From: Ophioderma brevispina
Lineage: Eukaryota > Echinodermata > Ophiuroidea > Amphilepidida > Ophiodermatidae
Length of the DNA stretch: 64,000 nt
Assembly: GCA_023653785.1 (NCBI GenBank)
Contig: JAMKCH010007079.1
Span: 1-64,000 of the forward strand
Reading direction: 5' to 3'
The notes under the pieces were generated by a model. The model was not told the origin of the DNA and did no database searches. It worked only from the letters and a program-made list of their open reading frames with translations. How positions within the stretch are numbered: the stretch's first letter is position 1; each line of letters opens with the position of its first letter. The translations under genes and the position numbers were made by a program. This document shows, one piece after another, positions 22,284-34,985 of the stretch.

Positions 22284-24687
22284 ATATGTAAATGTACCTT
22301 CTTAACTGATATTATCAGAGATTTAAATACCTCTTGCAGTACTGGAGATGTTTATATATTAAAGAATAAAGATTATGAAAGCAAAATGTGTAAACAAAAG
22401 AGGGGAAATATTATTTATGGAATTCAAGTGGAATTATACTTCTAATGACATGTGTCAGCTTATTGAATCATGAAATTAAAACAAATGCCAAATTTAGTTT
22501 TAATAATTTTGTGGCAAAAATTATGTTAAGGAATACTATAATAAAAACTATTTTTGCACTGACAAATTTTCAGGAGTGGATAAGGACTTGAATATTTTAA
22601 TGTCTTTGACCTTGTACATGCGACAAAATCACTTATTTTGAAATTGCGTGTTCACATTACAAACGCTATTACAACAACACGATATATTGTTGTGTTCATA
22701 TTAGTTGTAAACTAAAAAAGATGAAATAAGCTTACTCTAGTTCTGTGACAATTAATGCTCTCTATCAGAAATATGTAAGAGTTTGAAACAAGCAATTAGT
22801 TGATCAAAACAATAAATTTTGCTTTGTTTAACTAAGTGATTTTAATATGTCAAAATAATAGATTTTTTTTCGACTGCCTTATATTTTTCACATTTGTAGT
22901 ATTCATAATTGCTTCATCAAAGTAAGCAATTTTGCTTGTGTGTACGGGGTCTATATTCAGAAGTTTAACAATATGCCATATAAGAATGATGTAAAAAATT
23001 GATTACATCCAACTTAATTTTTTTCAAATTTCTGTGAAATTTGAGAAAATAAATTGCTGTCATATTTAAGGGCATACTCAGTGTGGATTTGTAATAAAAT
23101 TATTATTTTCATTGCATTTTATTTATAGGACTGAATACATGTATGAGTATTTACTCTGCAAAAGAATGCCATTCTCTTCTCATAATAACTTATGGTACCA
23201 TAAAGGGTAAAAATCTTGAGATTCCTATGTTGGGAGAGAAAACAATAAAATGGAGTTCAGTGTACTCCTGCACATCCCCGAAGTATTATTTTTGTGGCAA
23301 AAGGTTTTAATGCCCTATGACCCTCTCTATTGCCATCCCCGATTTGCACTTCGCCACTTTAGAATATATAACAAATCCATCCCAAGATTATTTTCAATCT
23401 TAAAAATGTATCTCGTTCAGTCATTGTTTAGGCTTTATGTGTCACTAGAGTCATTTTGAGGAGGGATCCTGGGTTGTGTGCGCAATTCCATGTTGAAGTC
23501 AGCTCTATACTTTGTCCAGCTCAAGTACGAAGTAGCGACACGGGCGTCTACATTGTTCTGGCTTAGCGCGCGCGTAGGCAAAGCACAAGCACACTAACTG
23601 AGAAGCGGCACTGGGTTAAACACAAACGTCGTCACTTCATACTTCAGACAAGACAAAGTATTAATAAATGTTCTGCTGAGCTTTTATGTAAACAGTTCCA
23701 AGTTTTTGCATATAGATGTTTTCTGGCTGAACCAGTTGGGGCATTTATATTTCTGATGGAAAGCCAACTTGGGGTGCACTAAACAAAATACTAATTTTTC
23801 TTTTTTTATAAAGTTATGGCACCTTCAGATAGTGCATCTTACCAGACATGGCTCCCAGTAAATCTCAAATTTTTTGACAAAATTAAGCGATTTGGGGCCG
23901 GAAATCACAAAATTTTGGCAGAAAAAAATTAAAGCTGTATTATCTATCAAGCAGCATTTTTCTTATACCAGAAGTGTTGGGAAGGGGATTTTTTTTTTAT
24001 TGTTTTTGTTTTTGTATGAGTAACAGTAAAATGTGCACTCAGCAAGGTCATGCTTGGACCATCAAGTCAGCATAATCAGCATTTGGTTTGCACTCCATAC
24101 TCTATCTATTATGATTCATTTGGTGTTTTGTTTTTTGCCAAGCCTGGCTGCCATTGTGTGATATTACTGAAATTGTTTCATGCTTTTGTAATTAGACAAG
24201 CCTTGTTGATCTTGACTGAATAATAGGTTTTTTGTACCACCATTATCCAAAGTTTTCAAGGTTGGCAAAATTATCAAAATTTTTTAAAACTTTTTTGAGT
24301 ATTTCTTATAGGACCCTTCCACACATTCCACAAATTTATCACAGTTGATATAATGCATAAAAAGATGGTGAAATGAGTAAAGGTTGTTGATGCCATTTAC
24401 AGTAATAGATAGGACATCATTACCAACTGAGGTCAGAAAATACCATGTATTTTTTGGATAAGATGGAAGTGTATGGAATGTAAGAACACTCTGCAACTAT
24501 TGATTTCTTTTTAATAAAACAATGCGAAAGGAAGTACGAACTTCAGTGTGATTTGTTTAATTCACTCTCCTTAGGAAGCTGCTTTTCCAATATTTTCGAG
24601 TTTCTTGATTTTTTCACCATTCTGTTAACTTATCCAGCAGGTCATGTAATTTTTCTCGAAGGCCAAGTTGCTGATGGGAAAACAGAC
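22284..24687. other. AT-rich intergenic DNA
   Basis: No exon-like or ordered repeat signal was recognised. A GC-richer patch lies near 23525-23640 without a convincing frame. Confidence 0.45.
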
Positions 24688-24985
24688 TTAAAGGTGCTTG
24701 TTCCAATCGCCTTGCCACTCCCCCCGATTTACCTGGAAGTAGTATCAATTTTATCAGATGAAAGGTTGTATTTTTCTCATTGTCATCCTAAAATTTCATC
24801 TTCCAAATCCTTTCTTTCCCAAGATACAGATGAAAAACTGCCCTTTTAATGGTTAACCATCAATATTAGCCACCAGTGAATAGAGCCTTGCCATGTGCAT
24901 TATCGCTTCTACTATCAAAACCACAAGTTTGTTTCCCACGATACTATTAAACACAATACACATAAATCAGAACCAGCACCTTTAA
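24688..24985. mobile_element. TTAA-flanked MITE, 298 bp
   Basis: The left end TTAAAGGTGCTTGTTCCAAT is mirrored by AGAACCAGCACCTTTAA on the right, with TTAA on both edges. The inner phrase CCCGATTTACCTGGAAGTAG resembles motifs near 15000 and 5803, suggesting related elements. The open frame at 24553-24849 runs into the element and is not a gene. Confidence 0.7.
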
Positions 24986-25081
24986 TTTCAGTGAAATAAT
25001 TGAGCTGTTAACTGATTGAATTTCTTCTGCTGCCCTGATGCTGCCCATTGCCATATCTGAGATTAAAATATACATTAAAAT

Positions 25082-25108
25082 GATGCATGCATGCATGCGT
25101 GCATGTGT
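25082..25108. repeat. (ATGC)n microsatellite
   Basis: ATGCATGCATGCATGCGTGC is a self-complementary tetranucleotide run that can extrude as a cruciform or adopt Z-form. Confidence 0.85.
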
Positions 25109-25280
25109 ACTTTTTGCAGTTGTAGTATATAATACTTGTTGTCCTCACCAAAACTACTTTACAAGGGGATTCTGAAATGAGCAGCTTATGGATAGATCAT
25201 GTAGTGCAAGGTTGTAAGTACGTGTAATAGCTGCTATTCTTAAACAGCTGTGAAAATGTAAGCAATTTCATTGGCTGATG

Positions 25281-25309
25281 CCTGGGTTCAATTAGACATT
25301 GAACCCAGG
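25281..25309. repeat. Perfect 12-bp stem hairpin
   Basis: CCTGGGTTCAAT pairs perfectly with ATTGAACCCAGG across a 5-nt loop. It may be the centre of a decayed foldback. Confidence 0.85.
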
Positions 25310-25544
25310 TAGTACGCGCTGTGTATTGATGTTATTTTTAGGTTGAAGCGCTCGCGTTATACCACGTTTTGTTACGTTCATGCGCGCCTTTCAACGTTGT
25401 GCCTCGTTGCGTATGATCGTTGCATTCAACGGGTTGTTCGATTGTTGTCACTGGGTGGTGTCAGTCCTTTCTTGTTGTATTTAAGCCATAAGTATCACAA
25501 AATTGGGTTAAAGATGACCTTAAACGATAAAGCGGTTTAAGGAT

Positions 25545-25740
25545 GAGAATAAAGGTATGATTTTGGGAACCGGTACTCTTTTTACGACGAATTGAAACCG
25601 GCGACACCATTATTTTTGCATGGAAGAACTCGGCCTCCGGCCTCGTTCTTCCACTTAAAATAATGGTATCGCCTTGGTTTCAATTTGTCGTAAAGAGAGT
25701 ACCGGTTCCCAAAATCGTACCTTTATTCTCTAATTTGTGA
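25545..25740. mobile_element. Near-perfect 196-bp palindrome (foldback MITE)
   Basis: GAGAATAAAGGTATGATTTT on the left mirrors AAAATCGTACCTTTATTCTC on the right. GGGAACCGGTACTCT mirrors AGAGTACCGGTTCCC. The centre is CGGCCTCCGGCC. Arms of about 90 bp have few mismatches. Confidence 0.85.
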
Positions 25741-25775
25741 AATTCCCTTTAGACAAACTATTATACCAAGTCTTT

Positions 25776-25852
25776 GGTCAGTGGCTTTTTAAATGGTCTT
25801 TGAGGCAACACAGTCACCTGAAGAACCATTTCAAGAGCCACTGACTCCAAGG
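25776..25852. repeat. Hairpin with GTCAGTGGCTTTT arms
   Basis: GTCAGTGGCTTTTTAAATGGT mirrors ACCATTTCAAGAGCCACTGAC, interrupted by a loop of about 30 nt. The arm resembles the hairpin inside the MITE at 22027. Confidence 0.7.
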
Positions 25853-26508
25853 AAGATAAAGTGAGTTATTCTAATACATGGCAGCACACCAATGTATTGC
25901 ATGGTAGCTATTTGCATTTACGACCTTCTTGCACACTCACATGACAAGATGGCCAGATAAAAGGATGTCTTGATGAATGTCCAGACCTATGTGCAAAAAA
26001 TATTAACACAAATTGCTAACCCTCCTGTTTTTGTAGGTCTATATATTGATCATTTCAAAGAGACTACGAGGACATAGACCTTTCCAGTTACTAAAACACA
26101 TAGGGTAAAAGGACACCCTGGGGTCATATGAGGAGAGTGGGGTCTTAATTATGCATCATGTAATTCCAAGAACCCAAAAAGAAAATCATGTACCCGAAGG
26201 AATTTTGGCACAAAACTTGTGCTACCAGTGGAAGGTCATAAGGCCGATTTTATTTTTACTGGTATGCAAAGTTTTTGAACATAATCACAAATAAAAAATA
26301 CTGCAAGTTGGAACTTGCAAATCCCCCTGATTTTTGCGTGACCAAGTTTGAAGGCAAAACTGGGGTCAAAGGTCGTATTGAAGTTATTAGACTTCAATTT
26401 GCACATACCCTATATGATGCTTGGTCAAGTCGTTCTTTTGAGCAAGTATGAAGTTAATAGAGCAATGCATGGAAGAATGAGAGCTGTAAGCTGCCAACTA
26501 AACTAAAG

Positions 26509-26822
26509 GCAACATGGACATACAACACCTAACCAAATGGAACATGGACATTAACCTAACCAAAGGGGACATGGACATACATCAACCTAACCAAAGGGAA
26601 CACAGACATTAACCTAACCAAAGGGAATACGGAACGACATAAACCTAACCAAAGGGAATGCGGACATACATCAACTTAACCAAAGGGAATGCGGACATAC
26701 ATCAACCTAATCAAAGGGAACACAGACATTAACCTAACCAAAGGGAACGCAGACATACATTAACCTAACCAAAGGGGACATGGACATACATTAACCTAAC
26801 CAAAGGGAGCATGGATACATAC
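26509..26822. repeat. 27-32-bp minisatellite, about ten units
   Basis: Units built on AACCTAACCAAAGGGAACAT GGACATACAT repeat head to tail with small length changes (for example units with and without ACATC). There are no spacers. Confidence 0.9.
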
Positions 26823-28540
26823 ACAGAAGGATTCTGCTCTTACAAAATAACCCATGTTTTTTAAGCTGGGAGGGGATAAAAAATGTTGAATTGATATGTC
26901 CATACTTGACATTGGGATGAACACTGGATTGAAATAGGTCTAAACATGCCCAGATTTTGACCAATTATCTTCAGTATAGAAATACAATGTAATATAGTGA
27001 CAGCTGAAATCACAGTGTGTTAGTATTTCAAAAAGGGCACTAATTCTCGCATGAATGTTTTGTTTTGGTTATAAATATTACCCCCACCCCACCCCGGCCC
27101 CCGGAGTGGTTTAACTGTTAATTGTAAAGGTGCCATATATGGGAAATAAATTACAAAACAGGTGACGCAATTAAATCTTCATGATTGCTTAAAACAACTA
27201 GATTCATGCCAATTTTTTCCTTAAGTGTTGAGAGTATAATCTGGTGATGTGTCGAGTCTGAGCCTTTCATTTTGGAACCAATTCAGAGAAATTATTTTTT
27301 TAGATTCTCTTTAAGAGCGCAAGCTTCAGCTTCAACAGAAGAACCATAGCAAGATACGCCATACATGAATGCACTTTATCATGCATTTCCAGCTAATAGG
27401 TTTTGACTGACCTGGTTTGGAACGAGAGGTCTATTTACACAGGTCTGAAGTATTGGTCATAATTGATACTTAATCAGAAATCAGCATTTTCAAATTACTA
27501 GTATTTCCAATATATGTGCATATAAATCACAAAGGACAGGGTGTGATTTAGAAATTGATGAATTTGTTAGGTCGTGTCCCCGGTGCTATGCTGTCAATTT
27601 AGTGGTTGCCGGAGAAAATAATTATTTAATTTGGGGACGGAAAATGTTAAAGGTTGTCCAATTAATTTAGGAACATGGTTTAGGTTATTTATTTGCAATT
27701 TAAGAATGTGTTTAGTTGTTTGAATGTAATATATATTTTTAATCAAGAATGTCAAACCAAATCATTTTTCACAATTTAAAATTCATCCAATTTTGTCAAT
27801 ATTAGATGTTTTAAAATAAATTACAGAGTACTAGCCAGTAGTAATCTTTACCATAAATAGGTGGTTGAACCTTTACAACTAATTTAATGTTGGGGAATAT
27901 TGATTAGATAATGGACTTAGAAAGGAATTTTGTCATTAGAAATTAGAATAAAAGTGTGCATGGTCAGCTATTCAGATATAAAGATGATACTTTTAGTCCC
28001 CACTGAAAGTATTTCGGAATAGTACTCACAACAGTACTCACTATGAGTTACAATATGCTCATCCACCAAGGGCACAGTTCAGTGGGTTGTACTTGTACAT
28101 ATACATTGACATGAACTGACCTTGTGTGATCTGGGTATCATATATCATACCCAAAAAACCAGGGGGTGTATTTTCTAATACACTGGTGAATGGAAGGTAC
28201 TGGACTGTGCCAAGGGAACTGAGATTTTACTAGCTCATGTGACTGGAGCATTTGGATAGATCTGTCTGGAGTTATGTTCAAATGTCTATTCTGTTTTCAG
28301 TCGTTGTTGGACTATACATCATTGAATTTCAAAGACTTGGAGGAAATTAGCTTTGAAACTACCTCAACCCATGTAGGGTCAAAGGTCATGTAAAGATCAT
28401 GTGGGGTCAGCATTAAGCCCTTCATGTTTGTCTCATCTCACAAGAGAAATTAACAGTTTTACACACCCAAAAGCCTGGCAAGTCACTATTTATACAACAG
28501 TTAATGACAAGCACCGAAGTAACCCTAGAAAGAACATTTT
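26823..28540. other. Intergenic DNA without recognised genes
   Basis: A C-rich patch lies at about 27083-27110, and a DR1-like GGGTCAAAGGTCA lies at 28376-28388. No exon was recognised. Confidence 0.45.
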
Positions 28541-28550
28541 TCCAAACCTG

Positions 28551-28622
28551 CACCGGCGTGGGAATCGAACCCACGACCTTCGGATCACTAGACGGGCGCC
28601 CTATCCACGTTAAGCTGCGGGA
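28551..28622 (-). mobile_element. tRNA-derived SINE head
   Basis: Read on the minus strand there is an A-box-like AGCTTAACGTGGATAGG and a perfect B box and T arm (GTGGG TTCGATT CCCAC). The spacing is tRNA-like, but the anticodon stem and acceptor stem do not pair, so this is a SINE promoter rather than a working tRNA gene. Translated frames over it give the RTHDL-type peptide often mis-annotated as protein in invertebrates. The SINE body probably runs towards lower coordinates. Confidence 0.7.
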
Positions 28623-28963
28623 TGTGTCCGACACAGTACTGTCAAAGGGGGAATTGACTAGTTCTGCAAGCCTCACTGTCGCATTTTTTTCATTTTGGTC
28701 TTTCCTGGCGACGGTTCGGCCTGGAATTGGGAGGCAAATGCCCTGTACAATTTCAATGGCAGTCCGCTCCCTGTTTCTCTTGCGGTGTTGTATCTCACAT
28801 TTTCCGAAACCATTTTACACTATATGCACATGACAGCATACTTACGACTCTCCTGCTTAAAACCAATGTCTTCAGCGTGAATTTTGTATCCATTTTCTAG
28901 TCAAAATCTAAGGATAAAATTGCTTCGTTCAGCCACTAAAATCCGTAGTGTATAAGGAAAAGT

Positions 28964-31369
28964 CTACTCGTAGTCTCATTACAGTCGCTATAGGAAATAC
29001 TGGCCTCCCACTTTTGGATACGGGTTCTGGCCTAACCTAGTGCAGTCTACACGTAAAAAGGTACACTCAGCATGACTCGACTGAGAGCACTAGGTTAGGC
29101 ACGGATAACTAGGAATTGACCCCGCGACCGGAATCCGTACAAACCCAAATTACAGGATAAATTGAATAAACAAACCTGGTCTTCGGGGTCCGTATGAATG
29201 GAGCCCGTAAACTCAAGGTTCCCCGGTTCCGAAGTTCTCTTGGAAGCTGGATAAAACAGACCTCAAAAAGCTGTGATGCAGTCGGGGTACGTATACGAGA
29301 CACACAGCAACATTTCAGTGATTGATGAAATAGTACACGGATAAATTCATGATACAAATGGAACTGAATATATACAAAAACTAGAGAAAATTTGAAGGAA
29401 CTAAGAAACTGGAGACAGGATTTGAAGGACTTCTGATCCCTTAACCACTGTAGACATATGTTTGCAAGCAGGTCCATCAATCCAGTATAAAAGCAAGGAA
29501 ATTTAAAACTTGGTGCTTTTGCTTTTGCTTCCATTGGTTAGGGCTAGGGTTTGACATGGTAATTTACACATCCATATCAATGGGGGTGGGGAAGATTACA
29601 CTTTGGCTGGCAGGGCGTAACAGGGGTCACTTGTCAGAGGGGCAATTTCCCGGTTTACGAGGAAAAGTTGTCCGGTTGGAGGTGGTTTTGAGGCAGATTG
29701 AGGCGAAAATTTCCGGTGAGCAGGCAAAAGGGTGGATTGCTTGTTTGTCAAGATTTTTTCCCGGTCAAAATACGGTCTCTGGGGGGATAACCTACCCCGC
29801 CCGCCTGTTACACTACTGTTGGCTGGTATTCTCATAGGGGTCTAACTTTAAAAGCCTTTTAAACAAAGGTTAGCCTTCATGGTTAGTCTAGGTTGGACTT
29901 TTTTTCTTCACTTAGCTGGTGATGTATTGGTCCTTGAGAAATTCATCATGAATGGGCTGTTCCGACTGATTATTCAGGACTTCCTCATGCACCTTACATC
30001 ATCACCTTCAGAGTATGTCAAAAGAAAACAAAAAGTTCATAATTAAAAGACTAACCCGCGTATGACAATCGGGTTTAAAAATTAGATGTGTATTTCCAGA
30101 ATACCATGCTTAATAGCCGACATTCCGACAGTGTCTCACGTACAGCTTACGAGGTGTCAAATGTAGAAGGCATGTATCTAATATCTTTCCTGAACCAAAT
30201 CTAGTCAAAAATAAGTACTGCTGAAAACTTTCAAAAGCTACTTTAGTTTCATACAATAAAAGATTTTCATATTGTAGATTTCTCATTTATTTCTGCAAAC
30301 AAATGAGACCTAAAGTAAAGGTTTTTTAGAAGGGTTGACGTGTTAGTGATCTACTCGATAAAAATTCAGAATTACATATATGGTATTTACAAGGGTGCTG
30401 ATTAGAATATCGAAATAAAAAAAAATGGGGTCACCGACTTGTTTTTGAGCTATGAGCCCAAAACGAAAAAGGTATGTTGTCACTTTTTAGAAAACAGCAA
30501 GTCATGGGAAAGTCAAAATTTGACGTTTAGATGCCTACAAAATAATAAACCTCTCGATAAATTTTGTAATTTCTAAATATGTTGAGGTCCCGACGTAGAT
30601 TCTTCAAAATTTTGAAATAAAACATGAGGGTCACCGACGTTACTTTTTCCATTACCACGCGAAACCATGAAATGGACACTTTTTCACAATGGGCGTCTTG
30701 TGGGGCGGCAAGAAAAATCCGCGCCACATCGGCATGCAGCAAAGCCGGAACGCAGGGTAGAGATGCGCGATTAATAAACGCAAACAAATCGCCACAGTTA
30801 TTCGCGTTATCTGCGCATGATATCTTCGCAGCTCAAAACTAAGATTTTCACCATTTGCCAGAGGGGCTCTGAAACAGAGCTGTGAAGGTTTTTAGAAGCA
30901 GCTTGCGCGTACACAAAACACGTTCAAACCCTTAAATGAAGAAAACAAAATAATGTACCAATTTCTATGAGGCAAACGCATGCCGTAAAAACAATATGCA
31001 GGTGCTTTGAGGAAGTAATTGAACTCGTCTGTCAGATGGAGAATCTTTAAAATGCAGGGAAGACGTAAGACTTCCAAGAGGTTGTAGTCGAATGAGAAAA
31101 AAGAGGCTGGGCGTACGAACTTTTCCAACTCAGGTTCGGAACCTCCAACTGAGGTCGGAACCTTCAACTGTAACTGCGGTCGGAAGCACGAGATAACTCG
31201 CCTCAGGCTGGCTTCGGGCATCTACACATCAAACGAAGTACCAAGGACAAAAGAGGATAAAGAGGCATAATGTAGCAGCTTGCAAAGATCCTTTAGAGGC
31301 AGCTATATACCAATCTGACAACTTGTACAGCTTCTGAACACATTTATGATATACTTGGCTGGCTGTATG
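28964..31369. repeat. Large tandem unit, copy A (about 1.8 kb plus 0.6-kb insertion)
   Basis: It starts CTACTCGTAGTCTCATTACA and contains landmarks found in the same order in copies B and C: GCCTAACCTAGTGC ... GCACTAGGTTAGGC (inverted pair), CTTTGGCTGGCAGG, ACACTACTGTTGGCTG, GAGGCAAACGCATGCCG and GGTCGGAACC. The landmarks continue to about 31365. The open frames here (for example 29109-29534 minus) are not conserved in frame between copies, so the unit looks non-coding. Confidence 0.85.
30328..30933. mobile_element. 0.6-kb insertion unique to copy A
   Basis: Copies B and C run directly from the T-run to AAATGAAGAAAACAAAA, but copy A holds about 606 extra bases here. Inside, two imperfect direct copies share CTCGATAAA, AAATAAA and GGGTCACCGACG-like phrases (around 30355-30460 and 30556-30660). 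TTTTTAGAAG occurs near both ends (30324 and 30888) and may mark a duplication. It is an unclassified insertion. Confidence 0.6.
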
Positions 31370-33184
31370 CTACTCGTAGTCTCATTAGAGTCGCTATAGG
31401 AAATACTGGCCTCCCACTTTTGATACGGGTTCTGGCCTAACCTAGTGGCTCTACAAGTAAAAAGGTTACATCAGCATGACTCGACCTAGAGCACTAGGTT
31501 AGGCACGCATAACTAGGAAATTGGACCCGCGACCGGAATCCGTACAACCCAATAGAGGAAAAATTGAAAAAAAAACCTGGTCTTCGGGGTCCGTATGAAT
31601 GGAGCCCGTTACTCCAGGTTCCCGGTTCCGCAGTTCTCTGGAAGCCACTGGATAAACAGCCCTCAAAGCCTGTGAGCAGTCGGCGGTACGTATACAGAAC
31701 ACACAAGCAACATTCAGTGATTGATGGACACTAGTACACGAGATAAATTCAGGATACAATGTGTGAATCTGAATAAATATACAAAAACTAGAGAAAGTGA
31801 AAATAAGACACTGGAGGGGGACAGGATGAGGAATCATTATCCCTTAACCCCTTTGTACGACATGTTTGCAATGCAAGGTCCATCAATCCAGTATAAGCAA
31901 GGAAAATTTAACTTTGGTTGCTTTTGCTTCCAGGTGTTTAGGGCCTAGGGTTTGACATGGTAATTTACACATCCATATCACATGGGGGTGGGGAAGATTA
32001 CACTTTTGGCTGGCAGGGGCGTAACAGGGGTCACGTCAGAGGGGGAAAATTAACGGTTTTGAGGCAGATTATCACGGTTGGGGGGTTTTGAGCCGATTGG
32101 AGGTGAAAATTTCTGTGTGAGCAGGCAAAAAAGGGGCTGATTGTGTTGTTTGTCCAAGATTTTTCCCGGTCAAATAGGTTCTGGGGGAACCTTCCCCCCG
32201 CCGGCCGGTTACACTACTGTTGGCTGGTATTTCAAAGGGGTTAACGTTAAAAGCCTTTTTTAGGCCAAGGTTAGTCATTATGGTTAGTCATTATGGTTTG
32301 ATTTTTTTGTTCTTTCCATTAGCTGATGTGATGTATGGATTGAAAATTCCTCATGATGGGCGTTCGACTGATTATTCAGGACTTCCTCATGCACCTTTTA
32401 CATCACACTTAGCGTATGTCAAAGAAAACAAAAGTTTCAAATTAAAAAAGACTAACCCTGCTATAAATTCGGGTTTAAAAAATTAGATTCCTTCCAAGAA
32501 TACCGCCTTTTAAGAGCGACATTAATTCCGACATGTCTCACAGCTTACGAGGATGTCAAAAAATGTAGAGCAGCATTATCTAAATCTTTCCTGAACCAAC
32601 CAAATCTTTTAGTCAAAATAAGTAAACTGCTGAAAAACTTTCAAAGCTTAATTAGTTTTCATACAATAAATATTTTCATCTATTGTATTGATTTCCATTT
32701 ATTTCTGCCAAACAAATGAGGACCAAAAAGTAAAGGTTTTTTTTTTTAAATGAAGAAAACAAAATCATGATACCATTTCTCTGAGGCAAACGCATGCCGC
32801 AGTAAACAAATATTGCCAGGTAGCTTTGAGACATAATTGAACTCGCTGTCCCGATGGAGAATCTTTAACCCAAATGCCATGGGGGACGGACGTAAGACTT
32901 CCAAGAGGTTGTAGTCGAATGAGAAAACAGCGGTTGGTGATACAACTTTCCAACTCAGGTCGGAACCTCCAACTGAGTCGGAACCTTCAACTGTAACTGC
33001 GGTCGGAAGCAGGAGATCACATCGCTGCTTCCGGGCATCTACAACACATCAACACGAGTACCCAAGCCAACAGAGGATAAGAGCAAATGTACCACTTCAA
33101 GACTTTTCCTTTGATGCACTCTACCCACTTCTGACAACTTCTGAACCACTCTGACACATTTATGAATACTTGGCTGCTGTCTTG
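31370..33184. repeat. Large tandem unit, copy B (1815 bp)
   Basis: It has the same landmark order as copy A but differs by many single-base gains and losses, mostly in homopolymers. It lacks the 0.6-kb insertion. The pattern resembles unpolished read error as much as evolutionary decay. Confidence 0.85.
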
Positions 33185-34985
33185 CTACTCGTGTCTCCAT
33201 TACAGAGTCCGCTATATAGGAAATACTGGCGCTCTCCACTTTTGGTCGGGTTCTGGCCTAACCTAGTGCAATCTACACGTAAAAGCGTACACTCAGCATG
33301 ACTTCGACTGAAAGCACTAGGTTAGGCACGCATAACTAGGAATTGGACCACCCCGCGACCGGAATCCGTACAAACCCAAATTACAGGATAAATTGAATAA
33401 AAAACCTGTCTTCGGGTCCGTATGAATGGAGCCCGTAACTCCAAGGTTCCCGGTCCGCAAGGTTCTCTTGGAAGCCCTTGATAACCAGACCAAAGCTGTG
33501 AGCAGTCGGGTACGTATCAAGCCCACCCAAGCACAGTTCATAGATTGATGACACTAGTAACTGAGATCAACGTCGATATACAATGGTGAACTGAATATAT
33601 ACATAAACTAGAGAAAATTTGTGTAAAATAAGAATATGGAGACAGGATTTTGAAGGAATCATTATCCCTTAACCCCTGTACGCACTTTTTTGCATGCAAG
33701 GTACCCTCAATCCAGTATAGAGCAAGGAAATTTAACTTTGTTTTCTTTTGCTTCAAGTTTGGATTTTTAGGGCCTAAGGGTTGAACATGGGTAATTTACC
33801 ACACTCCAGATCAAATGAGGGTGGGGAAGATTACACTTTGGCTGGCAGGGGCGTAACAGGTCACGTTGTCAGAGGGGCAATTTCCAAGTTTCCCGTTTCG
33901 CGGAATATTTTTCACCGGTTGGAGTGGGTTTTGAAGGCAGATTGAGGCGAAAATTACTGGTGAGGGCAGGCAAAAAAGGGCTGATTTTGCTTGTTTGTCA
34001 AGATTTTTTCCCGGTCAAAATGGTCCTTTGGTGGAACACCTTCCCCCGACCCAACCGCACTGTTAACACTAACTGTTGGCTGTATTCTCACAGGGGTCTA
34101 AATAACTAAAAGCCTTTTAGGCACAAGGTTAGTCACACCTGCATGTTAGTCTATGGTTTTGACTTTTTTTTTTCGTTCAAAATTAGCTGATGTGATTGTA
34201 TTAAGTACCTTGAAAATTCTCGCATGAATGGGCTGTTTCCGACTGATTTTCAGAACTTCCTCCTGCACCTTTTACATACACAACTTTCAGAGTAATGTCA
34301 AAAGAAACAAAAGTTCATAATAAAAGACTAACCCTGCTATAAATTCGGGTTTAAAAATTAGATTCCTTCCAAGAATACCACCTTTATAGCCGACTAATTC
34401 CGACATGGGGGGTCTCACGCTTACGAAGGATGTCAAATGAGAAGGCATTTATCTAACATCTTTCCTGAACAAATTCTCCAAATAAGTAACTGCTGAAACT
34501 TCAAGCTACTTTAGTTTTTCATACAAATAAAATATTTTCACTTATTTAATTTCTCATTTATTTCTGCAAAAATGAGACTCAACCGTAAGGTTTCTTTTTT
34601 TTAAATGAACAGAAAACAAAATCAATGTACCATTTCTCCTGAGGCAAACGCATGCCGTAAAACAAATATGCAGGTAGCTTTGGGACATAATTGAACTCGC
34701 TGTCCCGATGGAGAATCTTTAAAACATGAAGGTATACTTCAAGAGGTTGATAGTCGAATGAAGAAAACAGAGGCTGTTGATACAATTGTCCACCGACTCA
34801 GGTCGGACCTCCAAACTGAGGTTCGAACCTTTCAATCTGTAAACTGCGGGGGTCGGCAGCAGGAATCACTCCGCTCGCTTCCGGGCTCTACAACACACAT
34901 CAAACAGTACCACGCCAAAAGAGGATAAAGAGCATAATGTACGCAGCTTCAAAGACTTCCTTAGAGGCGCTATAACCACACAAAT
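33185..34985. repeat. Large tandem unit, copy C (about 1.8 kb)
   Basis: This third copy starts CTACTCGTGTCTCC and ends near AGAGGCGCTATAACC. It is the most indel-rich of the three. Similar sequence stops at about 34980, where AT-rich unique DNA begins. Confidence 0.85.

Noticed and set aside
24553..24849. 98-residue + strand protein
   Set aside because: More than half of it is inside the TTAA-bordered MITE, and no domain or splice support is seen.
26509..26822. CRISPR array or coding repeat
   Set aside because: Tandem 27-32-bp units without spacers, with stops in the frames and irregular unit lengths.
28551..28622. Functional tRNA gene
   Set aside because: Only the T arm and B box are intact. 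The anticodon and acceptor stems do not pair, so it is a SINE head.
28401..28833. Small proteins with RTHDL or GIEPTTFG peptides
   Set aside because: These are the usual false translations of a tRNA-derived SINE.
29109..29534. 141-residue minus-strand protein
   Set aside because: It lies in the 1.8-kb repeat; the frame is not kept in copies B and C, and composition is not protein-like.
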